Origin: Enterococcus thailandicus
GTDB taxonomy: Bacteria > Bacillota > Bacilli > Lactobacillales > Enterococcaceae
Direction: 5' to 3'
DNA length: 64,000 bases
NCBI RefSeq assembly: GCF_001886265.1
Contig: NZ_JXLE01000014.1
Location: 18,014 to 82,013, forward strand
In this document: positions 18,260 to 28,144 of the stretch, one piece after another
Layout: every line of letters starts with the position of its first letter
How positions within the stretch are numbered: position 1 is the first letter of the stretch
The notes under the pieces: model-generated
Seen by the model: the letters and a program-made list of their open reading frames with translations, nothing else
Databases searched by the model: none
What the model was told of the DNA's origin: nothing
Position numbers and translations under genes: made by a program

Positions 18260-18997
18260 ATGGAAATTGAATTACTTTATGAACAACAAGATTATCTAAA
18301 TGGCTGGACAATTGAACATGAAACTTATCAGTGCCTTTATTGTGACGTAACTTTTCAATTTGAAAAAATTTATCCAGATTTGACTACGCCTAGCGCACTT
18401 CAAACCGCAAAAGGAGCGATCACACAACATCTTCGATTGGCACATGGTGGCCCCTTGCATGCCCTACTTCAATTATCTAGAGAATCGTTAGGGTTATCCG
18501 AAAGTCAATACGAAATCATCCAACTGTTTGAAAAAAATTTAAGCGACACTGTAATCGCTCAGCGCCTAGGAATCTCCCCATCAACGGTAAGAAATCATCG
18601 ATTCAAATTAAAAGAAAAAGAGCGCCAAGCCAAACGACTGACTGCTCTTATGAAGCTTTTACCAGCAAGTGGTCAAACATTCATTTCACCTCACACAGGT
18701 GCGCGAATGCTAGATGAACGATACAACATCACGCCCGCTGAACAGGAAAAAATCTTACAAACTTATTTAGATGATAATGACTTTATTCAAACTTTTCCAA
18801 GTAAAGAAAAAAGAAAAATCATTCTCTTAAATTATTTAACACAAAAATTTGATCCGAAAAAAAATTATTCCGAGCATGCAATCAATGATATTTTGAAACA
18901 ACACGTCGAAGATTTCGTTTCGACTCGCCGCTACTTAATTGAATATGGATTTATGCAACGTACAACTGATGGAAAAACATATTGGCTAAATCAATAA
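18260..18997 (+). CDS. DUF2087-containing HTH regulator
   Basis: 245 residues. N-terminal Cys/His cluster CLYC...HLRLAHGG (about 26-70), zinc-finger-like; a LuxR-type helix-turn-helix (DTVIAQRLGISPSTVRNHRFKLKEK, about 95-120); C-terminal DUF2087 (FPSKEKRKIILLNYLTQKF, VSTRRYLIEYGFMQRTTDGKTYWL). Probably a one-component transcription factor; target unknown. AAGGAGG precedes ATG. It is divergent from pstS and shares its roughly 200-base upstream region. Confidence 0.85.
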   Translation: MEIELLYEQQDYLNGWTIEHETYQCLYCDVTFQFEKIYPDLTTPSALQTAKGAITQHLRLAHGGPLHALLQLSRESLGLSESQYEIIQLFEKNLSDTVIAQRLGISPSTVRNHRFKLKEKERQAKRLTALMKLLPASGQTFISPHTGARMLDERYNITPAEQEKILQTYLDDNDFIQTFPSKEKRKIILLNYLTQKFDPKKNYSEHAINDILKQHVEDFVSTRRYLIEYGFMQRTTDGKTYWLNQ

Positions 18998-19025
18998 AAC
19001 TTATCCTTTGTTGTCACCAACGTTA

Positions 19026-19100
19026 AAAGAGATGTGAGCAAATGTACGCCCAAAAACTTAGACTTTTTGGGTTCACTACACAGCTCACATCTCTTTTTTA
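19026..19100 (+). terminator. Long nested terminator hairpin
   Basis: Outer arms AAAGAGATGTGAGC / GCTCACATCTCTTTTTT enclose an inner stem GCCCAAAAA / TTTTTGGG. It follows the DUF2087 gene and is flanked by A on the other side, so it may also stop the convergent membrane-protein gene. Confidence 0.85.
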
Positions 19101-19190
19101 ATTGCCTTTTAAACTTTATTTATACTGTTATTTGATCAAAAGAAAGCCAATTTTTAGAACAGTTTTCAACACTTTTTTAAATAGAAGAAA

Positions 19191-19655
19191 CTATTTCTGT
19201 CGGTCTTGTCTTCTCAGTTCAACGAACAAATACATGATTACTGAAACAATAAATGACGCAGCCGCCAAATAAAATAATGGACGGATTGTCAAAAAATACA
19301 TAGCGGAATAGTCGGATAAGTCTTTCAAGCCACTTTGACTAAGTCCTGTTGGCCCAATAATCATTCTTGGTAATAATGCAAACATCGACGTAAAAATCAA
19401 CATACAAGAAAAGTAAATCAGCTTCCAATTATAATTATTAATCAGAGACCTTGGTATCAACAAACTAACACTCACTAGCAAATAAAAAATAGTTAATGTT
19501 GGAAAATTACGTGCTACTAAAAATCCGCTTCCCTGAATCAAACCTAACACCTCGGCTCCTTGAACGATTGCATTCACCCAAGTAAACGGAAGCAAAAGAA
19601 GTGGAAAAAACCAAAAAAATAAATAACTACGTCTGCCCATGATTTTCTGTCTCAT
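19191..19655 (-). CDS. Hypothetical membrane protein
   Basis: 154 residues with four predicted membrane helices (about 11-35, 50-70, 80-97, 120-145), a basic N-terminus (RQKIMGRRS) and a basic end (ELRRQDRQK). No motif ties it to a known family. Single gene between the DUF2087 regulator and another small membrane protein of the opposite strand. Confidence 0.7.
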   Translation of the reverse strand: MRQKIMGRRSYLFFWFFPLLLLPFTWVNAIVQGAEVLGLIQGSGFLVARNFPTLTIFYLLVSVSLLIPRSLINNYNWKLIYFSCMLIFTSMFALLPRMIIGPTGLSQSGLKDLSDYSAMYFLTIRPLFYLAAASFIVSVIMYLFVELRRQDRQK

Positions 19656-19870
19656 TTACTTCCTCCCCAAAATAAAAATTTCTTGCCTATCACTATACAA
19701 TGTTCTCTCTAAAAAAATTAGGGGGAAAAACTTTTTTTTTAGAGATAAGGGAATGAGAGTTTATTCATTTAACCTACAAATTGTGTGATAAGGTTTGCTT
19801 AATGTTTTTTTTCTTTTTAAAATATAACTATACTAAAGGTTTTTAAACAAGTATAAGGAGGTTTTTAGTT

Positions 19871-20278
19871 ATGTTAACAAAATACCTGTCAAAAATTTTT
19901 TTGCTGCTGTTCCTGATTCCATACTTGTATCTTGTGTTATTGCTTGATTTTCATTATCACTCGGTTTCCGGCTTCATTTTTCTGATCTTTCTCGCGATCC
20001 TTGGTGGATTTCTGATGAGGATCAAAGGACAAATGCGACTGCTGCTTGTTGGAAATATCATTTCCACTATTGTTTCTTACATATATTCTTTAAAATTTTC
20101 TGACTGGCAACTTTTCTATCAACCTTTTGAACCGACACAGCTTGTACTTATTTTCGGGCTTCTTTATTTAGTTCCTCAAGCATTTGGCGCTTTTTGGGCA
20201 ACTCTCTTTACATATTCGAAACAAAGTCGTAACCAGAAAATTTCACTTTCGACAATTAGAAAGAATTCACAAAAATAG
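19871..20278 (+). CDS. Hypothetical membrane protein
   Basis: 135 residues, four hydrophobic spans, basic C-terminus (SKQSRNQKISLSTIRKNSQK). AAGGAGG ten bases before ATG and a terminator after it support a real gene. Family and function not recognised. Confidence 0.7.
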   Translation: MLTKYLSKIFLLLFLIPYLYLVLLLDFHYHSVSGFIFLIFLAILGGFLMRIKGQMRLLLVGNIISTIVSYIYSLKFSDWQLFYQPFEPTQLVLIFGLLYLVPQAFGAFWATLFTYSKQSRNQKISLSTIRKNSQK

Positions 20279-20310
20279 TCTTTCATCTTCACCCTTTTTA
20301 ATCCGCAAAA

Positions 20311-20355
20311 AAACAAGAGAGCTGCAACTAATTAGTTGCGACTCTCTTAGTTTTT
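20311..20355. terminator. Bidirectional terminator
   Basis: AAGAGAG...GCAACTAATTAGTTGC...CTCTCTT hairpin with A and T tails, between the convergent membrane-protein and Phd-like genes. Confidence 0.85.
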
Positions 20356-20950
20356 ATCCTTCATGAATATAAATTTTCTTGATTAGCAATTTATCAAAAA
20401 CAGGAGAATTTGCTTCTTGTTCCCCAATAATTTCTGCAATAACGGATTGGTCCTGTTGTCTTTTTCGTAATTGATAACTGATTTTTCCAGTTTCATTTAG
20501 TTCATCCAACATGGCAACGACACCGCCAAATCCTGTTTTCTTCGTGATAAAGCCAAGTGAAACCATTCGTTCATCTAAATTTTTTGCTACGATTGGCATT
20601 CCTGTAAAGAGTACTTTTTGAAGTGTTTCTACCAACTCTTCCATTCCGGCTACCGTTGATGTCACAGGTGGTTCATTGGTTGTTGCTGCAGTTGTTTCAA
20701 ATGATGGTTTTACCTCGGCAATCATCTCTGACATTTGCTGTTTGTTTGCTACTTTTTGTTCGCGTAGGTCATCTAATTCTTGAACTAATGCTTCATATTG
20801 TTCTTGAGTCAGCATAACACCTGCCACTTTTTCTCGGTTAAAAATATATACACCAGTCCCGGCTTCTCTTGCTTGAGCAAATACATCCATGGGGGATCGT
20901 TTGACTTCTGTAATTGAAGATGTTGGGACCTCTAATTTCTTTAATTCCAA
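20354..20950 (-). CDS. Stand-alone protein with Phd/YefM antitoxin-like N-terminus
   Basis: About 198 residues. Residues 10-60 (VKRSPMDVFAQAREAGTGVYIFNREKVAGVMLTQEQYEAL) match the Phd/YefM fold that binds operator DNA and caps toxins. The rest is a longer tail with a coiled stretch and a C-terminal domain I do not recognise. No toxin gene flanks it, so it is more likely a DNA-binding regulator than a toxin-antitoxin half. I chose TTG 20950 because GGAGGG lies eight bases before it. Confidence 0.7.
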   Translation of the reverse strand: MELKKLEVPTSSITEVKRSPMDVFAQAREAGTGVYIFNREKVAGVMLTQEQYEALVQELDDLREQKVANKQQMSEMIAEVKPSFETTAATTNEPPVTSTVAGMEELVETLQKVLFTGMPIVAKNLDERMVSLGFITKKTGFGGVVAMLDELNETGKISYQLRKRQQDQSVIAEIIGEQEANSPVFDKLLIKKIYIHEG

Positions 20951-21023
20951 CGAAGTTCCCTCCTTTTTTATCAAGGTTATTATAGCATAGCACAGTAAAT
21001 TTTGGCTTTATTCATCGAAGATT

Positions 21024-22334
21024 CTATAATTTTAGCGAAATCCATTCGTCAAGATCCTTTAACAGTTGTTCCACGCCAAGAGAAGAATGGTAAAAATAAG
21101 TTTTCTGTTCTTTAGAATAAGCTAACGGTGAAAAATGATCGGTAATAATCAAATCTGCATAATGTGGTGGTTTACTTCTCGTACACACATGAATAGACGT
21201 CCGTTTACGATGACGAAGCGCGGTATCCAAAATTCTAGCTAACCGTCTTGCTTCTTCATGGTCAAAACGAAAGAGTAAAACAATTTTTACAGAGGGTGGA
21301 TGCACTTCTAAGTATCCGCGTTCTTGCATTGTTTTTAATAAATTTAGGCCCCAACTAACAGATGGATGCGTCAAGGCTTGTTGAATTGCTAATCGAAATT
21401 GATGAAGTTTTTCTTTTGCATTAGGAAAAGTATTCAATGTTTGTTGATACTCCTGAACTTCTTCGTCCGATAAACGTTCCTGGATTCCAATTGAATAACG
21501 CAACCACTCTTGATAAAGAACTTGCGTGATTCTTTGCTTGTTGAACGTTTCAAAATCACTATTTAACCAAAAAAATGAATCTAATTTTTCGGTAACAATT
21601 GTCAGCTTTCGATAGTCTTTCGTTTGTTCTAGTCGTTCCCAACGCTTTTTGGTAATCACATTACAACTTAATCTCACAATACACAGATAGTTTTTTTCTT
21701 TTACGGATAGCTTTTGTTCTTCTCGAAAAAGTAGTTCTGGAAACAATTCAAAAAACATCGTTTGGTTGTCTCCTAAAATTTCCACTGAAGACAATCGTTT
21801 TCGTTGCTTTAACAAACGAATAAAAATTTCCGAAAAAGATTCTTCTCCATCATCAACAAAAAAATGTGGAAAATCTTTCAAAAAACTAAAGAGTAAGTAA
21901 CGAACTTTCCTCTCTGAACCAAAAATCTGTCCTTTTTTATAAGAGAAAGAAAGGTGATACTCTCCCAACCATTTTCGCAAACGTTCTTGTGTTGGTCGAT
22001 CATAATTTTCTTGATACTTTTCTTCCAAAATTAAATCTTTCAACAATCGAAATGATGCAGAATGAATCAAAAAATCAAATAGCAGATAAGGTTCACTGTA
22101 TCCTAAACTATAAATCAGCCGTACCGACTTTTTCTGGTAAATCAGTTGTACAGGAAAATCAATTACCTCTAAACGCCTTAAATGTCGATCAATTGTCTTG
22201 ACATCGACACCTAATTTTTCTGCAAGATCTGCTTTTTTCCAAGTCAGATCTTTCATTTGATTCATCAGCAAAAATAAATTTTGTGAATTTTTTGATAACA
22301 ATTTTTGCCATTTCATATGTTTTGGTCCAGCCAA
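21024..22334 (-). CDS. Mga-like transcriptional regulator
   Basis: 436 residues. N-terminal helix-turn-helix (LTWKKADLAEKLGVDVKTIDRHLRRLE), a long Mga-type middle, and a C-terminal EIIB-like stretch (ADLIITDHFSPL). Mga proteins control surface and sugar genes and can be phosphorylated through PRD-like domains. It is divergent from the MoxR operon, a plausible but unproven target. The start could be TTG 22334 (AGAGGA before it) or ATG 22316. Confidence 0.8.
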   Translation of the reverse strand: MAGPKHMKWQKLLSKNSQNLFLLMNQMKDLTWKKADLAEKLGVDVKTIDRHLRRLEVIDFPVQLIYQKKSVRLIYSLGYSEPYLLFDFLIHSASFRLLKDLILEEKYQENYDRPTQERLRKWLGEYHLSFSYKKGQIFGSERKVRYLLFSFLKDFPHFFVDDGEESFSEIFIRLLKQRKRLSSVEILGDNQTMFFELFPELLFREEQKLSVKEKNYLCIVRLSCNVITKKRWERLEQTKDYRKLTIVTEKLDSFFWLNSDFETFNKQRITQVLYQEWLRYSIGIQERLSDEEVQEYQQTLNTFPNAKEKLHQFRLAIQQALTHPSVSWGLNLLKTMQERGYLEVHPPSVKIVLLFRFDHEEARRLARILDTALRHRKRTSIHVCTRSKPPHYADLIITDHFSPLAYSKEQKTYFYHSSLGVEQLLKDLDEWISLKL

Positions 22335-22654
22335 GCTACGATCCTCTACTTCTCTGTATGCTTTTTTCGCAGGGATATCACAAAATTTTGTGGAAAATCA
22401 TTTTTTGGCTAAAACAGTTGCCTCCTTTTTTGCACACATCATTAGATCACTGAGAAGAGAAACCTGTCGTAATAAACTACGCAAAAAGCTTCAACAATTT
22501 TTTATTTTCTATTTATTTCATTAAAAACTCATTTATTTTTTAATTTAGATCGATAAAACATACTATTTTAAGCAAAACTGCTTTGCTTGTAGGAATGTAC
22601 GGCTTCCTTTACAATGAAAGAAACAAGTTTTTTTATGAGAAGGTGATGTGAAAA
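22335..22654. other. Divergent intergenic region, regulator / MoxR operon
   Basis: 320 AT-rich bases holding the moxR-side promoter (22587-22615). No open frame or clear operator was seen in the remainder. Confidence 0.6.
22587..22615 (+). promoter_or_regulatory. Promoter of the MoxR operon
   Basis: TTGTAG (22587-22592) and TACAAT (22610-22615) with a 17-base spacer, about 40 bases before the moxR start. Confidence 0.6.
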
Positions 22655-23611
22655 ATGAATAAAAATAACGAAAATACAATACATGAAGTAAAAGAAAAAG
22701 TCGATCATTTAATAGCCGAGGTTCAAAAAGTCATCGTGGGAAAACAACAAATCATCGAATTAATGCTCGTTGCTCTGTTTTCTGGTGGACATCTTTTATT
22801 TGAAGATGTTCCTGGTGTCGGAAAAACATTACTTGTAAAAGCTTTGGCTAAAACAATACAAGGTGAGTTTAGTCGCGTTCAATTTACGCCAGACCTTTTA
22901 CCGGGGGATATTTTGGGTTTTTCTTTTTATAATACAAAAACAAAGGAGTTCGAATTCCGTCCTGGACCGATTTTCACTACTATTTTATTAGCAGATGAAA
23001 TTAATCGAACAACTCCACGAACTCAAGCAGCATTACTCGAAGCCATGGCAGAAAAACATATTACTATTGATAATCAAACTTATCCTTTAGATAATCATTT
23101 TTTCGTTTTAGCAACGCAAAACTCAATTGAATATGAAGGAACTTATCCGTTACCAGAAGCACAGCTTGATCGATTTTTATTCCGTTTACACATTGGTTAT
23201 CCTTCTTTTGAAGAAGAACTGTCTTTATTATTGGAAATACAAGAACAGTCTTTAGCGACATTAAAAGTCATTTTCACCAAAGAGACCCTCACTTCTATCA
23301 AGCAAATTGTCTCAACAACGTATCTTGACCCTTCAGTCGCACGATACGCGCTAGAATTAGTCACTGCTACACGTAATCATCCAGCAATTAAATTGGGTAT
23401 CAGTCCACGTGGTAGTTTAGCCTTTATTCAAGCGGCTAAATCCCACGCAGTCATCAAGGGGCGGACATATGTTGCACCAATAGATTTTCAGGTTCTCTTG
23501 CCATTTGTTTTTAAACATCGTCTATTATTTCATGATCGTTCGTTGACCGATGAAGAAATTGAGTTACTCTTAGCAGAAATGCTCAAACAAATCCCAATTC
23601 CGGTAAAATAG
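22655..23611 (+). CDS. MoxR-family AAA+ ATPase
   Basis: 318 residues with FEDVPGVGKTLLVKALA (Walker A), ILLADEINRTTPRTQAALLEAM (Walker B and sensor region) and RFLFRLHIGYPS. MoxR ATPases act as chaperones that insert cofactors or assemble complexes. First gene of a MoxR/DUF58/transglutaminase operon, two bases before the DUF58 gene. The operon's substrate is unknown; in other bacteria such operons touch envelope stress. Confidence 0.93.
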   Translation: MNKNNENTIHEVKEKVDHLIAEVQKVIVGKQQIIELMLVALFSGGHLLFEDVPGVGKTLLVKALAKTIQGEFSRVQFTPDLLPGDILGFSFYNTKTKEFEFRPGPIFTTILLADEINRTTPRTQAALLEAMAEKHITIDNQTYPLDNHFFVLATQNSIEYEGTYPLPEAQLDRFLFRLHIGYPSFEEELSLLLEIQEQSLATLKVIFTKETLTSIKQIVSTTYLDPSVARYALELVTATRNHPAIKLGISPRGSLAFIQAAKSHAVIKGRTYVAPIDFQVLLPFVFKHRLLFHDRSLTDEEIELLLAEMLKQIPIPVK

Positions 23612-23613
23612 TT

Positions 23614-24681
23614 ATGAAAAAGTACTGGAATTACCTCATTAATAGCAGTATTTTTTTAATATATTTTTTATTTTTACTCTTCACGCTTTTATTTAATCAA
23701 CAATTTGGCTGGTTTTTAGTCATTCTCTTTACCTTATACATTACTTTCAGTTGGCTTTCCTTAAGCAGACGACTATCAAAAATCAAGCTGGTTCTCACCG
23801 TTCCTACACTTGTTTATCGAGACAATTCAATAACAGTCAATGTTCGCATTGCTAAGTCACAAGTCCCAACACTTTTTTTACCACGCCTAACATTACATTT
23901 TCCAGAAGAATTTATACCAGAAGCACAGACTTTTTTGATGATTTCAAAAAAAGAACAACAACAATCAGTCATTTGGACGCCACAACAAAGAGGAATTTTT
24001 GAAACAATTTCAGTCCAATTCATCGCTTATGATTATTTAGGTTTATTTCGAAAAAGTAAAACAAAACAGATAATATTCACTCCCCTAGTCTTACCAAATA
24101 ACACATTACCTGAAGCACAAAAATTAGCGCGCTTTTTGACACGTAAACAACAAAAAAACAACTTCTTACCTTCTCAAAATCTTGCTGGGATTCGAGAGCA
24201 TCGTCAAGGCGATTCGTTAAAACAAATTGATTGGAAGCGTTCCGCTTACTATCAACAATGGCTTTCTCGTGAGTATGAGCCTGCTGTTCAACAAACTGAC
24301 TTAATCTGTTTCTTTTGGGGAACGGCAACAAATTTTGAAAAAATGCTTGATTTATATTTTTCCTTTTTAGCTTCTTATTACCAGAAAACTTATCCAAATC
24401 AACTGATTTTTGCTAAACAGAAGTACCAAGGTACACAACTTTCTCCCGCTTTCTTTGCGCAGTTACGTGCTTTAGATGATTACCTACAACAACCAGACCT
24501 TAGTGTCCGTGATTTCAAGGAGATACTTCTGTTTGTTCCAGAACTCTCTCTAGCAGTCCATGAACAACTTTCAAGTTGGAGAAAGCAAGCCATCAACGTT
24601 ATCGTCATTTATTTTGAAAATAATCAACTATTTATACAAGATGAGAGTCAACGAAAGTTTCCATTAAAAAAACTTAGTTAG
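23614..24681 (+). CDS. DUF58 domain membrane protein
   Basis: 355 residues. Two N-terminal TM helices (about 8-28 and 30-48), then a beta region and the DUF58 core with GIREHRQGDSLKQIDWKRSAYYQQWLSREYE near residues 195-225, the family signature (a vWA-like fold). Usual partner of MoxR, presumed a membrane adaptor. ATG follows the moxR stop after a few bases without a clear Shine-Dalgarno, so translation is probably coupled. Confidence 0.92.
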   Translation: MKKYWNYLINSSIFLIYFLFLLFTLLFNQQFGWFLVILFTLYITFSWLSLSRRLSKIKLVLTVPTLVYRDNSITVNVRIAKSQVPTLFLPRLTLHFPEEFIPEAQTFLMISKKEQQQSVIWTPQQRGIFETISVQFIAYDYLGLFRKSKTKQIIFTPLVLPNNTLPEAQKLARFLTRKQQKNNFLPSQNLAGIREHRQGDSLKQIDWKRSAYYQQWLSREYEPAVQQTDLICFFWGTATNFEKMLDLYFSFLASYYQKTYPNQLIFAKQKYQGTQLSPAFFAQLRALDDYLQQPDLSVRDFKEILLFVPELSLAVHEQLSSWRKQAINVIVIYFENNQLFIQDESQRKFPLKKLS

Positions 24682-24693
24682 GAGGTGCTCAAG

Positions 24694-26865
24694 TTGAATC
24701 TTTCGGCGAAAAAATGGTGGCGAAGCTTTTACGCCTTCTTGCTATTAAGTGCAGGCGCTCCAACTTTTTTAACTGCGAATGATCTCACCACAAGTTTACC
24801 GTTGATTGCTACTATTGGTATCTTCTGTCTGATTATCCGACTGGTTTCTTCTAAAATTATTCGAGTAATTTTAGCTTTTTTTGCTATCTTGGTTAGCTTG
24901 TTTGTTTATTTTCCTCCAGCAACAGTCAGAAGTAATTGGTTTTTTGAGCTGACAAGCCAAATCCAATCCGAATTTAACGAATTAGTCACCAATCAGTTCC
25001 ATTACTTTCCTGAATTGCCAGCATTCATTCTCATGTTATGTCTTGTTTATTTATTAGCTACTCTAACCATTGATTATGACTTATGGGCGCTTCCCTTTCT
25101 AGCACTGGTGCTTTATTTCATGATGTTAAGTATTTTCCGCGAATTTGATTTGTTAACTGAGTGTATTTTTATTGTTATCATTTTATTCAGTTATCTTTTC
25201 ATTCGTCAGTTATCATTACTTCCAAAAAAGAGTAACCGATGGCTCTTCGTCTTCTTTGCTACGGTTATTTTGCTTGGCTCGCTGAGCATTAGTGCTTGGA
25301 TTCCTACACGATTACCTGAAGTTACACAAATAATTGAAGCAAAGAGCGCTCCTGTCAGAGAATTCTTCAACAAACAAGGACTGTATGCCAGAATTCGTAC
25401 ATTTCAAGAAGCAGGACGTTCAAGAACTGGATTCAGTGAAAATGATGAAACTCTTGGGGGACCAATCTACGATCAAACGGACATCGTTTTTACGGCAGTT
25501 CAAGAATCTGGTCATTATTATAAAATCCAGAATAAAGGAGTCTATACTGGTACTGGTTGGACAGAAAATAGTCGAGATTCTTTTAAAATAAACGAGTTGC
25601 CACACCAATTACTCAATTATCCAGAAACAATCGTTGCTGAACCAACTACCCTTCAGTTGACAACAGAAGAACAGACTTTTCTTCCCTACTCTTATGGAAA
25701 TTCTAGTCTTACGGCATTTCCATTAATGCAGGATAGTGCGTTATTTTTCTTACCAGATACTCAACGTTTTGTCTTAGATAAATCATCATCATTCACAGCG
25801 ACATTCACTATTACCAATCTTTCTTATACTTATGAGATGTTAGTCGATAGTGTTTTAACTGGTGCAGATCAAGCAGAACATCAAACAGAGCTTCAGCTAC
25901 CAGAAAATTTACCAAAACGAATAACTTCTCTTGCTGAAGAAATAACAACTACCAAAACAACCTTACTCGATCAAGTTCTTGCAATCCAAGATTACTTGAA
26001 AAGTAGTGGCGAATTCCGTTATTCAAAAGTCGATACACCACACACACCTGCAAATCGTGACTATGTCGATCACTTTTTATTTGATTCTAAAGTTGGTTAT
26101 TGTGATAATTTTTCTTCGGCTATGGTAGTTTTACTGCGTACACTTGGTATCCCTGCACGCTGGACAAAAGGTTTTACTATGGGTTATCAAACAGGTAGCC
26201 ACAGTAATGGGCTCAAGGAATACAGTATTTTAAATAGCAATGCTCACTCTTGGCCAGAAGTTTATTTTCCTGGCTTTGGCTGGTTACCTTTTGAACCCAC
26301 ACCAGCATTTGCAAACCCAGCAACTGCACAAAGTGAGCAGGAAACGACTCCCACAGCCGTTCCAGAAAGTCAGTCACAATCGTCAGCAGCCGAAACGACA
26401 GCAGTTTCCTCAACAACTGGTTCAGAGGCAATAACTTCAACAGAAGATAACCCTATTTTTTCTGATACAACAATCGCAGATAGGTCTTTATGGAAATTCG
26501 TCGTTTTCTTTCTATTCATATTTTTGCTCGTCCCATTACTCATTCCTTCCTTTCGTCAAAAAGTTCGTTGGCACATTTTTTATTACCAAGTGGCTTTTTT
26601 CGCTTCGGATAGTCAAAGAACCTATCAACAATTGCTAGCACATGTAGAAAAGCTATTTCCAAGACAACGTGCAGAAAGCTTACAGGACTACAGTTATCGT
26701 GTCGAAAAGGCGATTTCAATGCACCAACATTTAATCAAGCTAACCAAAAACTATGAAGAAACTATTTATGGACAAAATCAAGCGATGCATTTTGATAAAG
26801 AAACTTATCTGACTATTATTAAAACAATCAGTAAATCACTTCATTTCTTTTCTAAACGAAACTAA
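24694..26865 (+). CDS. Transglutaminase-like membrane protein
   Basis: About 723 residues. Five or six TM helices in the first 210 residues, an outer domain with a transglutaminase-type core (VGYCDNFSSAMVVLLRTLGIPARWTKGFTMG, then NAHSWPEVYFPGFGWLPFEPTP: Cys, His and Asp of the papain-like triad), a Ser/Thr/Gln-rich stretch, a TM near 605-625 and a cytosolic DUF4129-like tail. The Cys-His-Asp set looks intact; it may be a peptidase or amidase rather than a crosslinker. I chose TTG 24694, eight bases after AGGAGG, over a GTG inside that site. Confidence 0.9.
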   Translation: MNLSAKKWWRSFYAFLLLSAGAPTFLTANDLTTSLPLIATIGIFCLIIRLVSSKIIRVILAFFAILVSLFVYFPPATVRSNWFFELTSQIQSEFNELVTNQFHYFPELPAFILMLCLVYLLATLTIDYDLWALPFLALVLYFMMLSIFREFDLLTECIFIVIILFSYLFIRQLSLLPKKSNRWLFVFFATVILLGSLSISAWIPTRLPEVTQIIEAKSAPVREFFNKQGLYARIRTFQEAGRSRTGFSENDETLGGPIYDQTDIVFTAVQESGHYYKIQNKGVYTGTGWTENSRDSFKINELPHQLLNYPETIVAEPTTLQLTTEEQTFLPYSYGNSSLTAFPLMQDSALFFLPDTQRFVLDKSSSFTATFTITNLSYTYEMLVDSVLTGADQAEHQTELQLPENLPKRITSLAEEITTTKTTLLDQVLAIQDYLKSSGEFRYSKVDTPHTPANRDYVDHFLFDSKVGYCDNFSSAMVVLLRTLGIPARWTKGFTMGYQTGSHSNGLKEYSILNSNAHSWPEVYFPGFGWLPFEPTPAFANPATAQSEQETTPTAVPESQSQSSAAETTAVSSTTGSEAITSTEDNPIFSDTTIADRSLWKFVVFFLFIFLLVPLLIPSFRQKVRWHIFYYQVAFFASDSQRTYQQLLAHVEKLFPRQRAESLQDYSYRVEKAISMHQHLIKLTKNYEETIYGQNQAMHFDKETYLTIIKTISKSLHFFSKRN

Positions 26866-26909
26866 ATTGTTCATGCTACTAAAAGACAAGTGGCTTTCAC
26901 TTGTTTTAG

Positions 26910-26955
26910 AAATTAGAAAGAGACCGGAACTTGATGAGTCCCAGCCTCTTTTTTA
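26910..26955. terminator. Bidirectional terminator
   Basis: Hairpin AAGAGACCGGAAC / GTCCCAGCCTCTT followed by six T, between the convergent transglutaminase and mtlD genes. A smaller ACAAGTG / CACTTGT hairpin lies just before it. Confidence 0.7.
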
Positions 26956-26980
26956 TCTGATGTAATGGTCGAACTTTTCA

Positions 26981-28132
26981 TTACGCAACTTGTTTATCGT
27001 AGCGTTCCACATTTTGTTTGATTGCGCCAATCATTTTCGCATCGTTGATTCCTGTCACGGTTTGGATCAGTTCCTCGATATTTTTTGTTTGCTTCATTTC
27101 ATAAAGTTCGCAACTTTGTTCATCGTTTGGATCATAATAGTTAAAAATAATACCCATCGTCGCAGTCAAATGTGGTGAAACAATATCTCTTTCTTTTAAT
27201 TCCAAGATTGGTCGAGTAAAGCGTTCTTGATTTCCTAATTTTCTTAAAGGTGTCCGCGCAACACGACTAATTGCATCGGAAATATATTTGTTTTGGAAAC
27301 GTTGAATAATTTTTTCAATGTATTGCTCATGCTGCTTTTCATCAAAGCCCCACTTCGCAATCAACAGATTTCCTGTTTCATGCAACACAGATTTTAGTTG
27401 TGCGACAACTAACGCATCTTGCATTGCCTCATCAATCGTTTGATAGCCTAGCAAAGCACCCGTGTAAGCAGCTGTTGCATGTCCAGTGTTCACGCTGAAT
27501 AGCTTGCGTTCAATATAAGGTTCTAACTCGGCTACATAAAGGACACCTTCCAATTCGATTGCTGTGTTTTTTCGTTCGTGATCTGCAATCACCCATTCTT
27601 TAAAAGGTTCAACTTGAACAAACAGCGGATCCTCATGTTTTTGTAACGGAACGATTCGGTCAACTGCTGCATTGGGGAAACCAATATACTTCTCTAAAAA
27701 ATCAACTTGTGATAAATGTTTACGGACTTCTTTTTCTAAAAATGCTGAACCACCAATCATATTTTCGCAAGCAATGATATCTAAAGGTGTTGTATTCTGT
27801 ACTTTTTCTCGTTGCTCAATCCCTTTAGCAATCAATTCTGCGATAAAAGGCAAAATGTTGGGTCCAATCGCAGTTGTCACTAAGTCTGCTTCGCCAATCG
27901 CAGCAATTACGGCTTGAGGATTTTCTTGATTATTGATTCCAGAAACATGTTGGACTTCAATTCGTTTCTTTGACTCATCCGCAAGTTCGATAACATATCC
28001 GTTTCTTTCATTCAACGCATCAATGATTTCACGATTGACATCCACAAAAGTAATGTCAAAATCATTTTCTGCTAACACTTCACCGATAAATCCACGTCCG
28101 ATATTTCCTGCTCCAAAATGTACTGCTTTCAT
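26981..28132 (-). CDS. mtlD: Mannitol-1-phosphate 5-dehydrogenase
   Basis: 383 residues. MKAVHFGAGNIGRGFIGEVLA is the NAD-binding loop; FVDVNREIIDALN, IACENMIGGSAFLE, FPNAAVDRIVP and SVNTGHATAAYTG are MtlD signatures, the last with catalytic residues. It turns mannitol-1-phosphate into fructose-6-phosphate. Last gene of operon mtlA-mtlF-mtlD, 12 bases after mtlF, with AAGGAGAG before ATG. Confidence 0.97.
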   Translation of the reverse strand: MKAVHFGAGNIGRGFIGEVLAENDFDITFVDVNREIIDALNERNGYVIELADESKKRIEVQHVSGINNQENPQAVIAAIGEADLVTTAIGPNILPFIAELIAKGIEQREKVQNTTPLDIIACENMIGGSAFLEKEVRKHLSQVDFLEKYIGFPNAAVDRIVPLQKHEDPLFVQVEPFKEWVIADHERKNTAIELEGVLYVAELEPYIERKLFSVNTGHATAAYTGALLGYQTIDEAMQDALVVAQLKSVLHETGNLLIAKWGFDEKQHEQYIEKIIQRFQNKYISDAISRVARTPLRKLGNQERFTRPILELKERDIVSPHLTATMGIIFNYYDPNDEQSCELYEMKQTKNIEELIQTVTGINDAKMIGAIKQNVERYDKQVA

Positions 28133-28144
28133 CTTTCTCTCTCC

